From NCBI RefSeq assembly GCF_000003605.2, contig NW_003114673.1, forward strand, positions 1-59,435: a stretch of 59,435 nt of DNA, in the 5' to 3' direction. The notes under the pieces were generated by a model that saw nothing but the letters and a program-made list of their open reading frames with translations, did not search any database and was not told the origin of the DNA. Within the stretch, counting starts at the first letter, position 1. Each line of letters begins with the position of its first letter. Positions 26,151 to 39,201 of this stretch are shown in pieces. Made by a program: the position numbers and the translations under genes. Source of the DNA: Saccoglossus kowalevskii. Taxonomy: Eukaryota > Hemichordata > Enteropneusta > Harrimaniidae.

Positions 26151-27082
26151 AGTTAAGCACAATCGGGCGTGGTTAGTACTTGCATGTGAGACTCCCTCAG
26201 TAATCGAGCTGTTGAATTTTTTTCATCACACACATGTAAAACATATAAAACAACGTTCCTGCATTCTTTCTTTCTGTGATGTCAATCATTTATAGTGGAA
26301 AATCGCGGAATTGTTGTAACTATTTTAATTTAATAAAACGTTTTCAAAATCCTTATAATTTTCAAGAACAAGTTGTTTATGTCGTCGGCACGTAGTGGGT
26401 TTTAAGCTGTTAACACACCGTTCAAAATTGTTTAAAGTGATTGCAAAGTTGTGTAAAGTTATTACAAAGTTGGTAGATGTATTTGTATGTATGACCTAAG
26501 TTGTTGGCATATAGAAACGCGCAGTTGTAAAGTCGACAAATTTAATAAAATCAGTTGGAAGCTGCCTATCGATGTTTACATGAGCTGACTGTAAACTGTT
26601 AAAAATAGGGTGCAAAGTTGAAAAAACGAACGAAATGTTGGCGAAGAGCTTGTATATTTATCCTAAGTCATTGTAATGACAACCCCGCAGTTAAATGTTG
26701 AAAACATTAAGTAAATGTATCGATAATGCTTCATATATAAGCAGATTATCAGAACAGCCAACCGAAAAAGCGACAAAAAATGGTTACAAAGTTGTGAAAA
26801 GCGATTGTAAAGTTGGTAGTTTCATTCGCAATTGGTACCTGTGATATCATATTAACAAGTCTCATAGTTAAAAGTTCGAAAATGTGAATAAATATTTGTT
26901 TAAATACTGTTAAATTACCGTACTGTAACTCCAAGTATGTAGAGGTCATAGGTCAATTCTAGAAGTTACCTGTGGCGGCGATATCGATTTTAAAACTTCC
27001 AAAAACATGAAATAGCCTCCAATTCGGCTTAATTTCAAATAATCTATGCACCTGTGTGGTTAGGTCACCGACAAATGTTTAA
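26151..27082 (+). repeat. Monomer 28 (932 bp), haplotype II
   Basis: AGTTAAGCAC in the A-box-like part. CTTTCTTTCTG, CAAAATTG, AAAAATAGGGTGC, GAAGAGCTTG, ATTCGCAATTGG, AAAACTTCC and TAGCCTCC. Confidence 0.95.
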
Positions 27083-28017
27083 AGTAAAGCACAGTCGGGC
27101 GTGGTTAGTACTTGCATGGGAGACTCCCTCAGTAAACAAGCTGTTGATTTTTTTTTCATCACACACATGTAAAACATATAAAACAACGTTCCTGCATTCT
27201 TTCTTTCTGTGATGTCAATCATTTATAGTGGAAAATCGCGGAATTGTTGTAACTATTTTAATTTAATAAAAAGTTTTCAAAATCCTTCTAATTTTCAAGA
27301 ACAAGTTGTTTATGTCGTCGGCACGTAGTGGGTTTTAAGCTGTTAACACACAATTCAAAATTCTTTAAAGTGATTGCAAAGTTGTGCAAAGTTATTACAA
27401 AGTTGGTAGATGTATTTGTATGTATGACCTAAGTTGTTGGCATATAGAAACGCGCAGTTGTAAAGTCGACAAATTTAATAAAAATCAGTTGGAAGCTGCC
27501 TACCGATGTGTACATGAGCTGACTGTAAACTGTCAGAAAACAGGGTGCAAAGTTGAAAAACGAACGAATTATTGGCGAAGAAGCTTGTATATTTATCCTA
27601 AGTCATTGTAATGACAACCCCGCAGTTAAATGTTGAAAACATTAAGTAAATGTGTCGATAATGCCTCATATATAAGCAGATTATCACAACAGCCAACCGA
27701 AAAAGCGCCAAAAAATGGTTACAAAGTTGTGAAAAGCGATTGTAAAGTTGGTAGTTTCATTCGGAATTGGTACCTGTGATATCATATTAACAAGTCTCAT
27801 AGTTAAAAGTTCGAAAATGTGAATAAATATTTGTTTAAATACTGTTAAATTACCGTACTGTAACTCCAAGTATGTAGAGGTCATAGGTCAATTCCAGAAG
27901 TTACCTGTGGCAGCGATATCGATTTTAAATCTTCCAAAAACATGAAATAGCCACCAATTCGGCTTAATTTCAAATAATCCATGCAGCTGTGTGGTTAGTT
28001 CACTGACAAATGTTTAA
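27083..28017 (+). repeat. Monomer 29
   Basis: CAGTCGGGCG, CATGGG and a nine-T run. CACAATTCAAAATTC, GAATTATTGG, AAAGCGCCAAA, AATTCCAGAAG and TAGCCACC. It ends with GTTAGTTCACTGAC. Confidence 0.95.
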
Positions 28018-29314
28018 ATTAAAGCACAATCGGGCGTGGTTAGTACTTGCATGGGAGACTCCCTCAGTAAACAAGCTGTTGATTTTTTTTTTCATCACAC
28101 ACATGTAAAACATAAAACAACGTTCCTGCATTCTTTCTTACTGTGATGTCAATAATTTATAGCGGAAAATCGCGGAATTGTTGTAACTATTTTAATTTAA
28201 TAAAAAGTTTTCAAAATCCTTCTAATTTTCAAGAACAAGTTGTTTATGTCGTTGGCACGTAGTGGGTTTTAAGCTGTTAACACACCGTTCAAAATTGTTT
28301 AAAGTGATTGCAAAGTTGTGCAAAGTTATTACAAAGTTGGTAGATGTATTTGTATGTATGACCTAAGTTGTTGGCATATAGAAACGCGCAGTTGTAAAGT
28401 CGACAAATTTAATAAAATCAGTTGGAAGCTGCCTATCGATGTTTACATGAGCTGACTGTAATCTGTTAAAAAACAGGGTGCAAAGTTGAAAAAACGAACG
28501 AAATGTTGGCGAAGAAGCTTGTATATTTATCCTAAGTCATTGTAATGACAACCCCGCAGTTAAATGTTGAAAACATTAAGTAAATGTATCGATAATGCCT
28601 CATATATAAGTAGATTATCACAACAGCCAACCGAAAAAGCGACAAAAAATGGTTACAAAGTTGTGAAAAGCGATTGTAAAGTTGTGCAAAGTTATTACAA
28701 AGTTAGTAGATGTATTTGTATGTATGACCTAATTTGTTGGCATATAAAAACGCGCAGTTGTAAAGTCGACAAATTTAATAAAATCAGTTGGAAGCTGCCT
28801 ATAGATGTTCACATGAGCTGACTGTAAACTGTTAGAAAACAGTGTGCAAAGTTGAAAAAACGAACGAAATGTTGGCGAAGAAGCTTGTATATTTATCCTA
28901 AGTCATTGTAATGACAACCCCGCAGTTGATATTGAAAACATTAGTAAGTGTATCGATAATGCTCTCATATATAAGCAGATTATCACAACAGCCACCGAAA
29001 AATCGACAAAATTAGTTACAAAGTTGTGAAAGGGATTGTAAAGTTGGTAGTTTCAATCGGAATTGGTACCTGTGATATCATATTAACAAGTCTCATAGTT
29101 AAAAGTTCGAAAATGTGAATAATTGTTTTTTTTAAAAACTGTTAAATTACCGTACTGTTACTCCAAGTATGTAGAGGTCATAGGTCAATTCTAGAAGTTA
29201 CCTGTGCCAGCAATATCGATTTTAAAACATGCAAAAACATGAAATAGCCGCCAATTCGGCTTAATTTCAAATAATCCTTGCAGCTATGTGGTTAGGTCAC
29301 CGACAAATGTTTAA
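28018..29314 (+). repeat. Monomer 30 (1,297 bp), cluster B-to-A chimera
   Basis: The A-box-like part reads AATTAAAGC. After cluster B begins (GATTGTAAAGTTG, ending 28684) the sequence jumps back to cluster A, repeating about 361 bp. The second pass has CCTAATTTG and ATATAAAAACGCG, plus many small deletions at 28921-29035. Confidence 0.95.
28685..29045 (+). repeat. Partial monomer duplication in monomer 30
   Basis: The block from cluster A to cluster B is present twice in this monomer. The junction lies within GATTGTAAAGTTG at 28672-28684, a stretch almost identical to GATTGCAAAGTTG of cluster A. This is what unequal crossing-over or template switching between the two clusters would give. Confidence 0.93.
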
Positions 29315-30250
29315 AGTAAATCACAATCGGGCATGGTTAGTACTTGCATGGGAGACTGCCTCAGTAAACAAGCTGTTGAATGTTTTTTTATCACACTCAT
29401 GTAAAACATATAAAACAACGTTCACGCATTCTTTCTTACTGTGATGTGAATCATACATAGCGGAAAATCGCGGAATTGTTGTAACAATTTTAATTTAATA
29501 AAAAGTTTTCAAAATCCTTCTAATTTTCAAGAACAAGTTGTTTATGTCGTCGGCACGTAGTGGGTTTTAAGCTGTTAGCACACCGTTCAAAGTTGTTTAA
29601 AGTGATTGCAAAGTTGTGCAAAGTTATTACAAAGTTGGTAGATGTATTCGTATGTATGACCTAAGTTGTTGGCATATAGAAACGCGCAGTTGTAAAGTCG
29701 ACAAATTTAATAAAATCAGTTGGAAGCTGCCTACCGATGTTTACATGAGCTGACTGTAAACTGTTAAAAAACAGGGTGCAAAGTTGAAAAAACGAACGAA
29801 ATGTTGGCGAAGATGCTTGTATATTTATCCTAAGTCATTGTAATGACAACCCCGCAGTTAAATGTTGAAAACATTAAGTAAATGTATCGATAATGCCTCA
29901 TATATAAGCAGATTATCACAACAGCCAACCGAAAAATCGATAAAAAATGGTTACAAAGTTGTGAAAAGCGATTGTAAAGTTGGTAGTTTCATTCGAAATT
30001 GGTACCTGTGATATCATATTAACAAGTCTCATAGTTAAAAGTTCGAAAATGTGAATAAATATTTTTGTTAAAAACTGTTAAATTACCGTACTGTTACTCC
30101 AAGTATGTAGAGGTCATAGGTAAATTCTAGAAGTTACCTGTGCCAGCGATATCGATTTTAAAACATGCAAAAACATGAAATAGCCGCCAAATCGGCTTAA
30201 TTTCAAATAATCCATGCAGCTGTGTGGTTAGGTCACCGACAAATGTTTAA
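29315..30250 (+). repeat. Monomer 31, haplotype III-like
   Basis: GTAAATCACAATCGGGCATGG and GACTGCCTCAG; TTTTTTTATCACACTCATG and CATACATAGCGG as in monomer 1. GTTAGCACACC and TCGATAAAAAATGG are private. Confidence 0.95.
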
Positions 30251-31186
30251 AGTAAAGCACAATCGGGCGTGGTTAGTACTTGCATGTGAGACTCCCTCAG
30301 TAATCGAGCTGTTGAATTTTTTTTCATCACACACATGTAAAACAAATAAAACAACGTTCCTGCATTATTTCTTACTGTGATGTCAATCATTTATAGTGGA
30401 AATCGCGGAATTGTTGTAACTATTTTAATTTAATAAAAAGTTTTCAAAATCCTTCTAATTTTCAAGAACAAGTTGTTTATGTCGTCGGCACGTAGTGGGT
30501 TTTAAGCTGTTAACACACCGTTCAAAGTTGTTTAAAGTGATTGCAAAGTTGTGCAAAGTTATTACAAAGTTGGTAGATGTATTCGTACGTATGACCTAAG
30601 TTGTTGGCATATAGAAACGCGCAGTTCTAAAATCGACAAATTTAATAAAATCAGTTGGAAGCTGCCTATAGATGTTCACATGAGCTGACTGTAAACTGTT
30701 AGAAAACAGGGTGCAAAGTTGACAAAAACGAACGAAATGTTGGCGAAGATGCTTGTATATTTATCCTAAGTCATTGTAATGACAACCCCGCAGTTAAATG
30801 TTGAAAACATTAAGTAAATGTATCGATAATGCCTCATATATAAGCAGATTATCACAACAGCCAACCGAAAAATCGACAAAAATTAGTTACAAAGTTGTGA
30901 AAAGCGATTGTAAAGTTGGTAGTTTCAGTCGGAATTGGTACCTGTGATATCATATTAACAAGTCTCATAGTTAAAAGTTCGAAAATGTGAATAAATAGTT
31001 TTGTTAAATACTGTTAAATTACCGTACTGTTACTCCAAGTATGTAGAGGTCATAGGTCAATTCTACAAGTTACCTGTGCCAGCGATATCGATTTTAAAAC
31101 ATGCACAAACATGAAATAGCCGCCAAATCGGCTTAATTTCATGTAATCCATGCAGCTGTGTGGTTAGGTCACCGACAAATGTTTAA
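30251..31186 (+). repeat. Monomer 32, haplotype II
   Basis: CATTATTTC and GTGGAAATCG as in monomers 20 and 37. CGTACGTATG, GTTCTAAAATCGAC, GTTGACAAAAACG and TTCTACAAG (XbaI lost). Confidence 0.95.
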
Positions 31187-32121
31187 AGTAAAGCTCAATC
31201 GGGCGTGGTTAGTACTTGCATGTGAGACTCCTTCAGTAATCGAGCTGTTGAATTTTGTTTCATCACACACATGTAAAACACATAAAACAACGTTCCTGCA
31301 TTCTTTCTTACTGTGATGTCAATCATTTATAGTGGAAAATCGCGGAATTGTTGTAACTATTTTAATTTAATAAAAAGTTTTCAAAATCCTTCTAATTTTC
31401 AAGAACAAGTTGTTTATGTCGTCGGCACGTAGTGGGTTTTAAGCTGTTAACACACCGTTCAAAGTTGTTTAAAGTGATTGCAAAGTTGTGCAAAGTTATT
31501 ACAAAGTTGGTAGATGTATTCGTATGTATAACCTAAGTTGTTGGCATATAGAAACGCGCAGTTGTAAAGTCGACAATTTTAATAAAATCTGTTGAAAGCT
31601 GCCTATAGATGTTCACATGAGCTGACTGTAAACTGTTAGAAAACAGTGTGCAAAGTTGAAAAAATGAACGAAATGTTGGCGAAGAAGCTTGTATATTTAT
31701 CCAAAGTCATTGTAATGACAACCCCGCAGTTAAATGTTGAAAACATTAAGTAAATGTATCGATAATGCCTCATATAAAAGCAGATTATCACAACAGCCAA
31801 CCGAAAAAGCGACAAAAAATGGTTACAAAGTTGTGAAAAGCGATTGTAAAGTTGGTAGTTTCATTCGGAATTGGTACCTGTGATATCATATTAACAAGTC
31901 TCATAGTTAAAAGTTCGAAAATGTGAATAAATATTTGTTTAAATACTGTTAAATTACCGTACTGTAACTCCAAGTATGTAGAGGTCATAGGTCAATTCTA
32001 GAAGTTACCTGTGCCAGCGATATCGATTTTAAAACTTCCAAAAACATGAAATAGCCACCAATTCGGCTTAATTTCAAATAATCCATGCACCTGTGTGGTT
32101 AGGTCACCGACAAATGTTTAA
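31187..32121 (+). repeat. Monomer 33, haplotype II
   Basis: AGCTCAATCGGG and AATTTTGTTTC (interrupted T-run, as in monomer 35). TATAACCTAAG, AAAATGAACG, ATCCAAAGTC and CATATAAAAG. CTGTAACTCC subfamily tail with AAAACTTCC. Confidence 0.95.
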
Positions 32122-33057
32122 AGTAAAGCACAATCGGGCGTGGTTAGTACTTGCATGTGAGACTCCCTCAGTAATCGAGCTGTTGAATTTTTTTTCATCA
32201 CACACATGTAAAACATAGAAAACAACGTTCCTGCATTCTTTCTTACTGTGATGTCAATCATTTATTGTGGAAAATCGCGGAATTGTTGTAACTATTTTAA
32301 TTTAATAAAAAGTTTTCAAAATCCTTCTAATTTTCAAGAACAAGTTGTTTATGTCGTCGGCACGTAGTGGGTTTTAAGCTGTTAACACACCGTTCAAAGT
32401 TGTTTAAAGTGATTGCAAAGTTGTGCAAAGTTATTACAAAGTTGGTAGATGTATTCGTATGTATGACCTAAGTTGTTGGCATATAGAAACGCGCAGTTGT
32501 AAAGTCGACAATTTTAATAAAATCAGTTGAAAGCTGCCTATAGATGTTCACATGAGCTGACTGTAAACTGTTAGAAAACAGTGTGCAAAGTTGAAAAAAC
32601 GAACGAAATGTTGGCGAAGAAGCTTGTATATTTATCCTAAGTCATTGTAATGACAACCCCGCAGTTAAATGTTGAAAACATTAAGTAAATGTGTCGATAA
32701 TGCCTCATATATAAGCAGATTATCACAACAGCCAACCGAAAAATCGACAAAAATTAGTTACAAAGTTGTGAAAAGCGATTGTAAAGTTGGTAGTTTCAGT
32801 CGGAATTGGTACCTGTGATATCATATTAACAAGTCTCATAGTTAAAAGTTCGAAAATGTGAATAAATAGTTTTGTTAAATACTGTTAAATTACCGTACTG
32901 TTACTCCAAGTATGTAGAGGTCATAGGTCAATTCTAGAAGTTACCTGTGCCAGCGATATCGATTTTAAAACATGCACAAACATGAAATAGCCGCCAAATC
33001 GGCTTAATTTCATATAATCCATGCAGCTGTGTGGTTAGGTCTCCGACAAATGTTTAA
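32122..33057 (+). repeat. Monomer 34, haplotype II
   Basis: Run-up CATGCACCTGTG. ACATAGAAAAC and TTATTGTGG. Ends with GGTCTCCGAC. The body is close to monomers 33 and 35. Confidence 0.95.
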
Positions 33058-33993
33058 AGTAAAGCACAATCGGGCGTGGTTAGTACTTGCATGTGAGACT
33101 CCTTCAGTAATCGAGCTGTTGAATTTTGTTTCATCACACACATGTAAAACACATAAAACAACGTTCCTGCATTCTTTCTTACTGTGATGTCAATCATTTA
33201 TAGTGAAAAATCGCGGAATTGTTGTAACTATTTTAATTTAATAAAAAGTTTTCAAAATCCTTCTAATTTTCAAGAACAAGTTGTTTATGTCGTCGGCACG
33301 TAGTGGGTTTTAAGCTGTTAACACACCGTTCAAAGTTGTTTAAAGTGATTGCAAAGTTGTGCAAAGTTATTACAAAGTTGGTAGATGTATTCGTATGTAT
33401 GACCTAAGTTGTTGGCATATAGAAACGCGCAGTTGTAAAGTCGACAATTTTAATAAAATCAGTTGAAAGCTGCCTATAGATGTTCACATGAGCTGACTGT
33501 AAACTGTTAGAAAACAGGGTGCAAAGTTGAAAAAACGAACGAAATGTTGGCGCAGAAGCTTGTATATTTATCCTAAGTCATTGTAATGACAACCCCGCAG
33601 TTAAATGTTGAAAACATTAAGTAAATGTGTCGATAATGCCTCATATATAAGCAGATTATCACAACAGCCAACCGAAAAATCGACAAAAATTAGTTACAAA
33701 GTTGTGAAAAGCGATTGGAAAGTTGGTAGTTTCAGTCGGAATTGGTACTTGTGATATCATATTAACAAGTCTCATAGTTAAAAGTTCGAAAATGTGAATA
33801 AATAGTTTTGTTAAATACTGTTAAATTACCGTACTGTTACTCCAAATATGTAGAGGTCATAGGTCAATTCTAGAAGTTACCTGTGGCAGCAATATCGATT
33901 TTAAAACATGCAAAAACATGAAATAGCCGCCAATTCGGCTTAATTTCAAATAATCCATGCAGCTGTGTGGTTAGGTCACCGACAAATGTTTAA
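33058..33993 (+). repeat. Monomer 35, haplotype II
   Basis: AATTTTGTTTC and AAAACACATAAAAC as in monomer 33, two units back. GCGCAGAAGC, GATTGGAAAG, GTACTTGTG (KpnI lost) and CCAAATATG. Confidence 0.95.
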
Positions 33994-34929
33994 AGTAAAG
34001 CACAATGGGGCGTGGTTAGTACTTGCATGTGAGACTCCCTCAGTAATCGAGCTGTTGAATTTTTTTTCATCACACACATGTAAAACATATAAAACAACGT
34101 TCCTGCATTCTTTCTTACTGTGATGTCAATCATTTATAGTGGAAAATCGCGGAATTGTTGTAACTATTTTAATTTAATAAAAAGTTTTCAAAATCCTTCT
34201 AATTTTCAAGAACAAGTTGTTTATGTCGTCGGCACGTAGTGGGTTTTAAGCTGTTAACACACCGTTCAAAGTTGTTTAAAGTGATTGCAAAGTTGTGCAA
34301 AGTTATTACAAAGTTGGTAGATGTATTCGTATGTATGACCTAAGTTGTTGGCATATAGAAACGCGCAGTTGTAAAGTCGACAATTTTAATAAAATCAGTT
34401 GAAAGCTGCCTATAGATGTTCACATGAGCTGACTGTAAACTGTTAGAAAACAGTGTGCAAAGTTGAAAAAACGAACAAAATGTTGGCGAAGAAGCTTGTA
34501 TATTTATCCTAAGTCATTGTAATGACAACCCCGCAGTTAAATGTTGAAAACATTAAGTAAATGTGTCGATAATGCCTCATATATAAGCAGATTATCACAA
34601 CAGCCAACCGAAAAATCGACAAAAATTAGTTACAAAGTTGTGAAAAGCGATTGTAAAGTTGGTAGTTTCAGTCGGAATTGGTACCTGTGATATCATATTA
34701 ACAAGTCTCATAGTTAAAAGTTCGAAAATGTGAATAAATAGTTTTGTTAAATACTGTTAAATTACCGTACTGTTACTCCAAATATGTAGAGGTCATAGGT
34801 CAATTCTAGAAGTTACCTGTGCCAGCGATATCGATTTTAAAACATGCACAAACATGAAATAGCCGCCAAATCGGCTTAATTTCATATAATTCATGCAGCT
34901 GTGTGGTTAGGTCACCGACAAATGTTTAA
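33994..34929 (+). repeat. Monomer 36, haplotype II
   Basis: CACAATGGGGCG alters the A-box/IE border. CGAACAAAATG and CCAAATATG. Confidence 0.95.
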
Positions 34930-35864
34930 AGTAAAGCACAATCGGGCGTGGTTAGTACTTGCATGTGAGACTCCCTCAGTAATCGAGCTGTTGAATTTTT
35001 TTTCATCACACACATGTAAAACATATAAAACAACGTTCCTGCATTATTTCTTACTGTGATGTCAATCATTTATAGTGGAAATCGCGGAATTGTTGTAACT
35101 ATTTTAATTTAATAAAAAAGTTTTCAAAATCCTTCTAATTTTCAAGAACAAGTTGTTCATATCGTCCGCACGTAGTGGGTTTTAAGCTGTTAACACACCG
35201 TTCAAAATTATTTAAAGTGATTGCAAAGTTGTGCAAAGTTATTACAAAGCTGGTAGATGTATTTGTATGTATGACCTAAGCTGTTGGCATATAGAAACGC
35301 GCAGTTGTAAAGTCGACAAATTTAATAAAATCAGTTGGAAGCTGCCTATCGATGTTTACATGAGCTGACTGTAAACTGTTAAAAAACAGGGTGCAAAGTT
35401 GAAAAAACGAATGAAATGTTGACGAAGAGGCTTGTATATTTATCCTAAGTCATTGTAATGACAACCCCGCAGTTAAATGTTGAAAACATTAAGTAAATGT
35501 ATCGATAATGCCTCATATATAAGCAGATTATCACAACAGCCAACCGAAAAAGCGACAAAAAATGGTTACAAAGTTGTGAAAAGCGATTGTAAAGTTTGTA
35601 GTTTCATTCGGAATTGGTACCTGTGATATCATATTAACAAGTCTCATAGTTAAAAGTTCGAAAATGTGAATAAATATTTGTTTAAATACTGTTAAATTAC
35701 CGTACTGTAACTCCAAGTATGTAGAGGTCATAGGTCAATTCTAGAAGTTACCTGTGCCTGCAATATCGATTGTAAAACATGCAAAAACATGAATTAGCCG
35801 CCAAATCGGTTTAATTTCAAATAATCCATGCAGCTGTGTGGTTAGGTCACCGACAAATGTTTAA
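34930..35864 (+). repeat. Monomer 37, haplotype II
   Basis: GTTCATATCGTCCGC, CAAAATTATTT, AAAGCTGGTAG. GAATGAAATGTTGACGAAG, AAGTTTGTAG and GCCTGCAATATCGATTGT are shared with monomer 61, 23,161 bp away. Confidence 0.95.
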
Positions 35865-36800
35865 AGTAAAGCACAATCGGGCGTGGTTAGTACTTGCATG
35901 GGAGACTCCCTCAGTAAACAAGCTGTTGAATTTTTTTTTCATCACACACATGTAAAACATATAAAACAACGTTCCTGCATTCTTTCTTACTGTGATGTCA
36001 ATCATTTATAGTGGAAAATCGCGGAATTGTTGTAACTATTTTAATTTAATAAAAAGTTTTCAAAATCCTTCTAATTTTCAAGAACAAGTTGTTCATATCG
36101 TCGGCACGTAGTGGGTTTTAAGCTGTTAACACACCGTTCAAAATTCTTTAAAGTGATTGCAAAGTTGTGCAAAGTTATTACAAAGTTGGTAGATGTATTT
36201 GTATGTATGACCTAAGTTGTTGGCATATAGAAACGCGCAGTTGTAAAGTCGACAAATTTAATAAAATCAGTTGGAAGCTGCCTATCGATGTTTACATGAG
36301 CTGACTGTAAACTGTGAAAAAACAGGGTACAAAGTTGAAAAAACGAACGAAATGTTGGCGAAGAAGCTTGTATATTTATCCTAAGTCATTGTAATGACAA
36401 CCCCGCAGTTAAATGTTGAAAACATTAAGTAAATGTATCGATAATGCCTCATATATAAGCAGATTATCAGAACAGCCAACCGAAAAAGCGACAAAAAATG
36501 GTTACAAAGTTGTGAAAAGCGATTGTAAAGTTGGTAGTTTCATTCGCAATTGGTACCTGTGATATCATATTAACAAGTCTCATAGTTAAAAGTTCGAAAA
36601 TGTGAATAAATATTTGTTTAAATACTGTTAAATTACCGTACTGTTACTCCAAGTATGTAGAGGTCATAGGTCAATTCCAGAAGTTACCTGTGCCAGCAAT
36701 ATCGATTTTAAAACATGCAAAAACATGAAATAGCGGCCAATTCGGCTCAATTTCAAATAATCCTTGCAGCTATGTGGTTAGGTCACCGACAAATGTTTAA
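35865..36800 (+). repeat. Monomer 38
   Basis: CGGGCGTGG, CATGGG and nine T. GTTCATATCG, CAAAATTCTTT, CTGTGAAAAAAC, GGGTACAAAG, ATTCGCAATTGG; related to monomers 28 and 53. Ends as haplotype III. Confidence 0.95.
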
Positions 36801-37249
36801 AGTAAAGCACAATCGGGCCTGGTTAGTACTTGCATGGAAGACTCCCTCAGTAAACAAGCTGTTGATTTTTTGTTCATCACACACATGTAAAACATATAAA
36901 ACAACGTTCCTGCATTTTTTCTTACTGTGATGTCAATTATTTATAGCGGAAAATCGCGGAATTGTTGTAACTATTTTAATTTAATAAGAAGTTTTCAAAA
37001 TCCTTCTAATTTTCAAGAACAAGTTGTTTATGTCGTCGGCACATAGTGGGTTTTAAGCTATTAACACACCGTTCAAAGTTGTTTAAAGTGATTGCAAAGT
37101 TGTGCAAAGTTATTACAAAGTTGGTAGATGTATTCGTATGTATGACCTAAGTTGTTGGCATATAGAAATGCACAGTTGTAAAGTCGACAAATTTGATAAA
37201 ATCAGTTGAAAGCTGCCTATAGATGTTCACATGAGCTGATTGTAAACTG

Positions 37250-37418
37250 TTTAAAGTGATTGCAAAGTTGTGCAAAGTTATTACAAAGTTGGTAGATGTA
37301 TTCGTATGTATGACCTAAGTTGTTGGCATATAGAAACGCGCAGTTGTAAAGTCGACAAATTTAATAAAATCAGTTGGAAGCTGCCTACCGATGTTTACAT
37401 GAGCTGACTGTAAACTAT
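37250..37418 (+). repeat. Partial duplication 1 in monomer 39
   Basis: TGTAAACTGTT is followed by TAAAGTGATTGCAAAG instead of AGAAAACAG. CTGTT and the TTGTT of cluster A provide a 4-5 bp microhomology. The repeated part runs through cluster A and the middle spacer, then CTATTAAAAAAC resumes the unit. Confidence 0.92.
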
Positions 37419-37635
37419 TAAAAAACAGGGTGCAAAGTTGAAAAAACGAACGAAATGTTGGCGAAGAAGCTTGTATATTTATCCTAAGTCATTGTAATGA
37501 CAACCCCGCAGTTAAATGTTGAAAACATTAAGTAAATGTATCGATAATGTCTCATATATAAGCAGATTATCACAACAGCCAACCGAAAAAGCGACAAAAA
37601 TGGTTACAAAGTTGTGAAAAGCGATTGTAAAGTTG

Positions 37636-38001
37636 TGCAAAGTTATTACAAAGTTGGTAGATGTATTTGTATGTATGACCTAATTTGTTGGCATATAAAA
37701 ACGCGCAGTTGTAAAGTCGAGAAATTTAATAAAATCAGTTGGAAGCTGCCTATAGATGTTCACATGAGCTGACTGTAAACTGTTAGAAAACAGTGTGCAA
37801 AGTTGAAAAAACGAACGAAATGTTGGCGAAGAAGCTTGTATATTTATCCTAAGTCATTGTAATGACAACTCCGCAGTTGAATATTGAAAACATTAGGTAA
37901 GTGTATCGATAATGCCTCATATATAAGCAGATTATCACAACAGCCAACCGAAAAATCGACAAAAATTAGTTACAAAGTTGTGAAAAGGGATTGTAAAGTT
38001 G
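37636..38001 (+). repeat. Partial duplication 2 in monomer 39 (shared with monomer 30)
   Basis: The same cluster B-to-A junction, GATTGTAAAGTTGTGCAAAG, as in monomer 30, with the same linked substitutions. One event most likely spread to both places. Here the copy lacks the small deletions seen at 28921-29035. Confidence 0.93.
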
Positions 38002-38268
38002 GTAGTTTCATTCGGAATTGGTACCTGTGATATCATATTAACAAGTCTCATAGGTAAAAGTTCGAAAATGTGAATAAATATTTTTTTAAATACTGTTAAG
38101 TTACCGTACTGTTACTCCAAGTATGTAGAGGTCATAGGTCAATTCTAGAAGTTACCTGTGCCAGCGATATCGATTTTAAAACTTCCAATATCATGAAATA
38201 GCCACCAATTCGGCTTAATTTCAAATAATCCATTCAGCTGTGTGTTTAGTTCACTGACAAATGTTTAA

Positions 38269-39201
38269 ATTAAAGCACAATCGGGCGTGGTTAGTACTTG
38301 CATGGGAGACTCCCTCAGTAAACAAGCTGTTGATTTTTTTTCATCACACACATGTAAAACATATAAAACAACGTTCCTGCCTTCTTTCTTACTGTGATGT
38401 CAATTATTTATAGCGGAAAATCGCGGAATTGTTGTAACTATTTTAATTTAATTAAAAGTTTTCTAAATCCTTCTAATTTTCAAGAACAAGTTGTTTATGT
38501 CGTCGGCACGTACTGGGTTTTAAGCTATTAACACACCGTTCAAAGTTGTTTAAAGTGATTGCAAAGTTGTGCAAAGTTATTACAAAGTTGGTAGATGTAT
38601 TCGTATGTATGACCTAAGTTGTTTGCATATACAAGCGCACAGTTGTAAAGTCGACAAATTTAATAAAATCAGTTGAAAGCTGCCTATAGATGTTCACATG
38701 AGCTGACTGTAAACTGTTAGAAAACAGGGTGCAAAAGTTGAAAAAACGAACGAAATGTTGGCGAAGATGCTTGTATATTTATCCTAAGTCATTGTAATGA
38801 TAACCCCGCAGTTAAATGTTGAAAACATTAAGTATATGTATCGATAATACCTCATATATAAGCAGATTATCACAACAGCCAATCGAAAAATCGACAAAAA
38901 ATGGTTACAAAGTTGTGAAAAGCGATTGTAAAGTTGGTAGTTTCATTCGGAATTGGTACCTGTGATATCATATTAACAAGTCTCATAGTTTAAAGTTCGA
39001 AAATGTGAATAAATATTTTTGTTAAAAACTGTTAAATTACAGTACTGTTACTCCAAGTATGTAGAGGTCATAGGTCAATTCAAGAAGTTACCTGTGCCAG
39101 CAATATCGATTTTAAAACATGCAAAAAGATGAAATAGCGGCCAATTCGGCTATTTAAATAATCCTTGCAGCTATGTGGTTAGGTCACCGACAAATGTTTA
39201 A
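38269..39201 (+). repeat. Monomer 40 (933 bp)
   Basis: AATTAAAGC and TTCACTGAC as in monomer 30. CTGCCTTCTTTC, TAATTAAAAG, TCTAAATCC, TACTGGG, ATACAAGCGCAC, GCAAAAGTTG and CGGCTATTTAAATAATCC. Confidence 0.95.

Larger units (their letters stand above)
36801..38268 (+). repeat. Monomer 39 (1,468 bp), doubly chimeric
   Basis: CGGGCCTGG, CATGGAAGAC, and TTTTTTGTTC. Two backward jumps, at about 37246-37252 and 37623-37635, add roughly 168 and 366 bp. The second junction and its marks (CCTAATTTG, ATATAAAAACGCG, GAAAAGGGATTG) match monomer 30. Confidence 0.95.
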
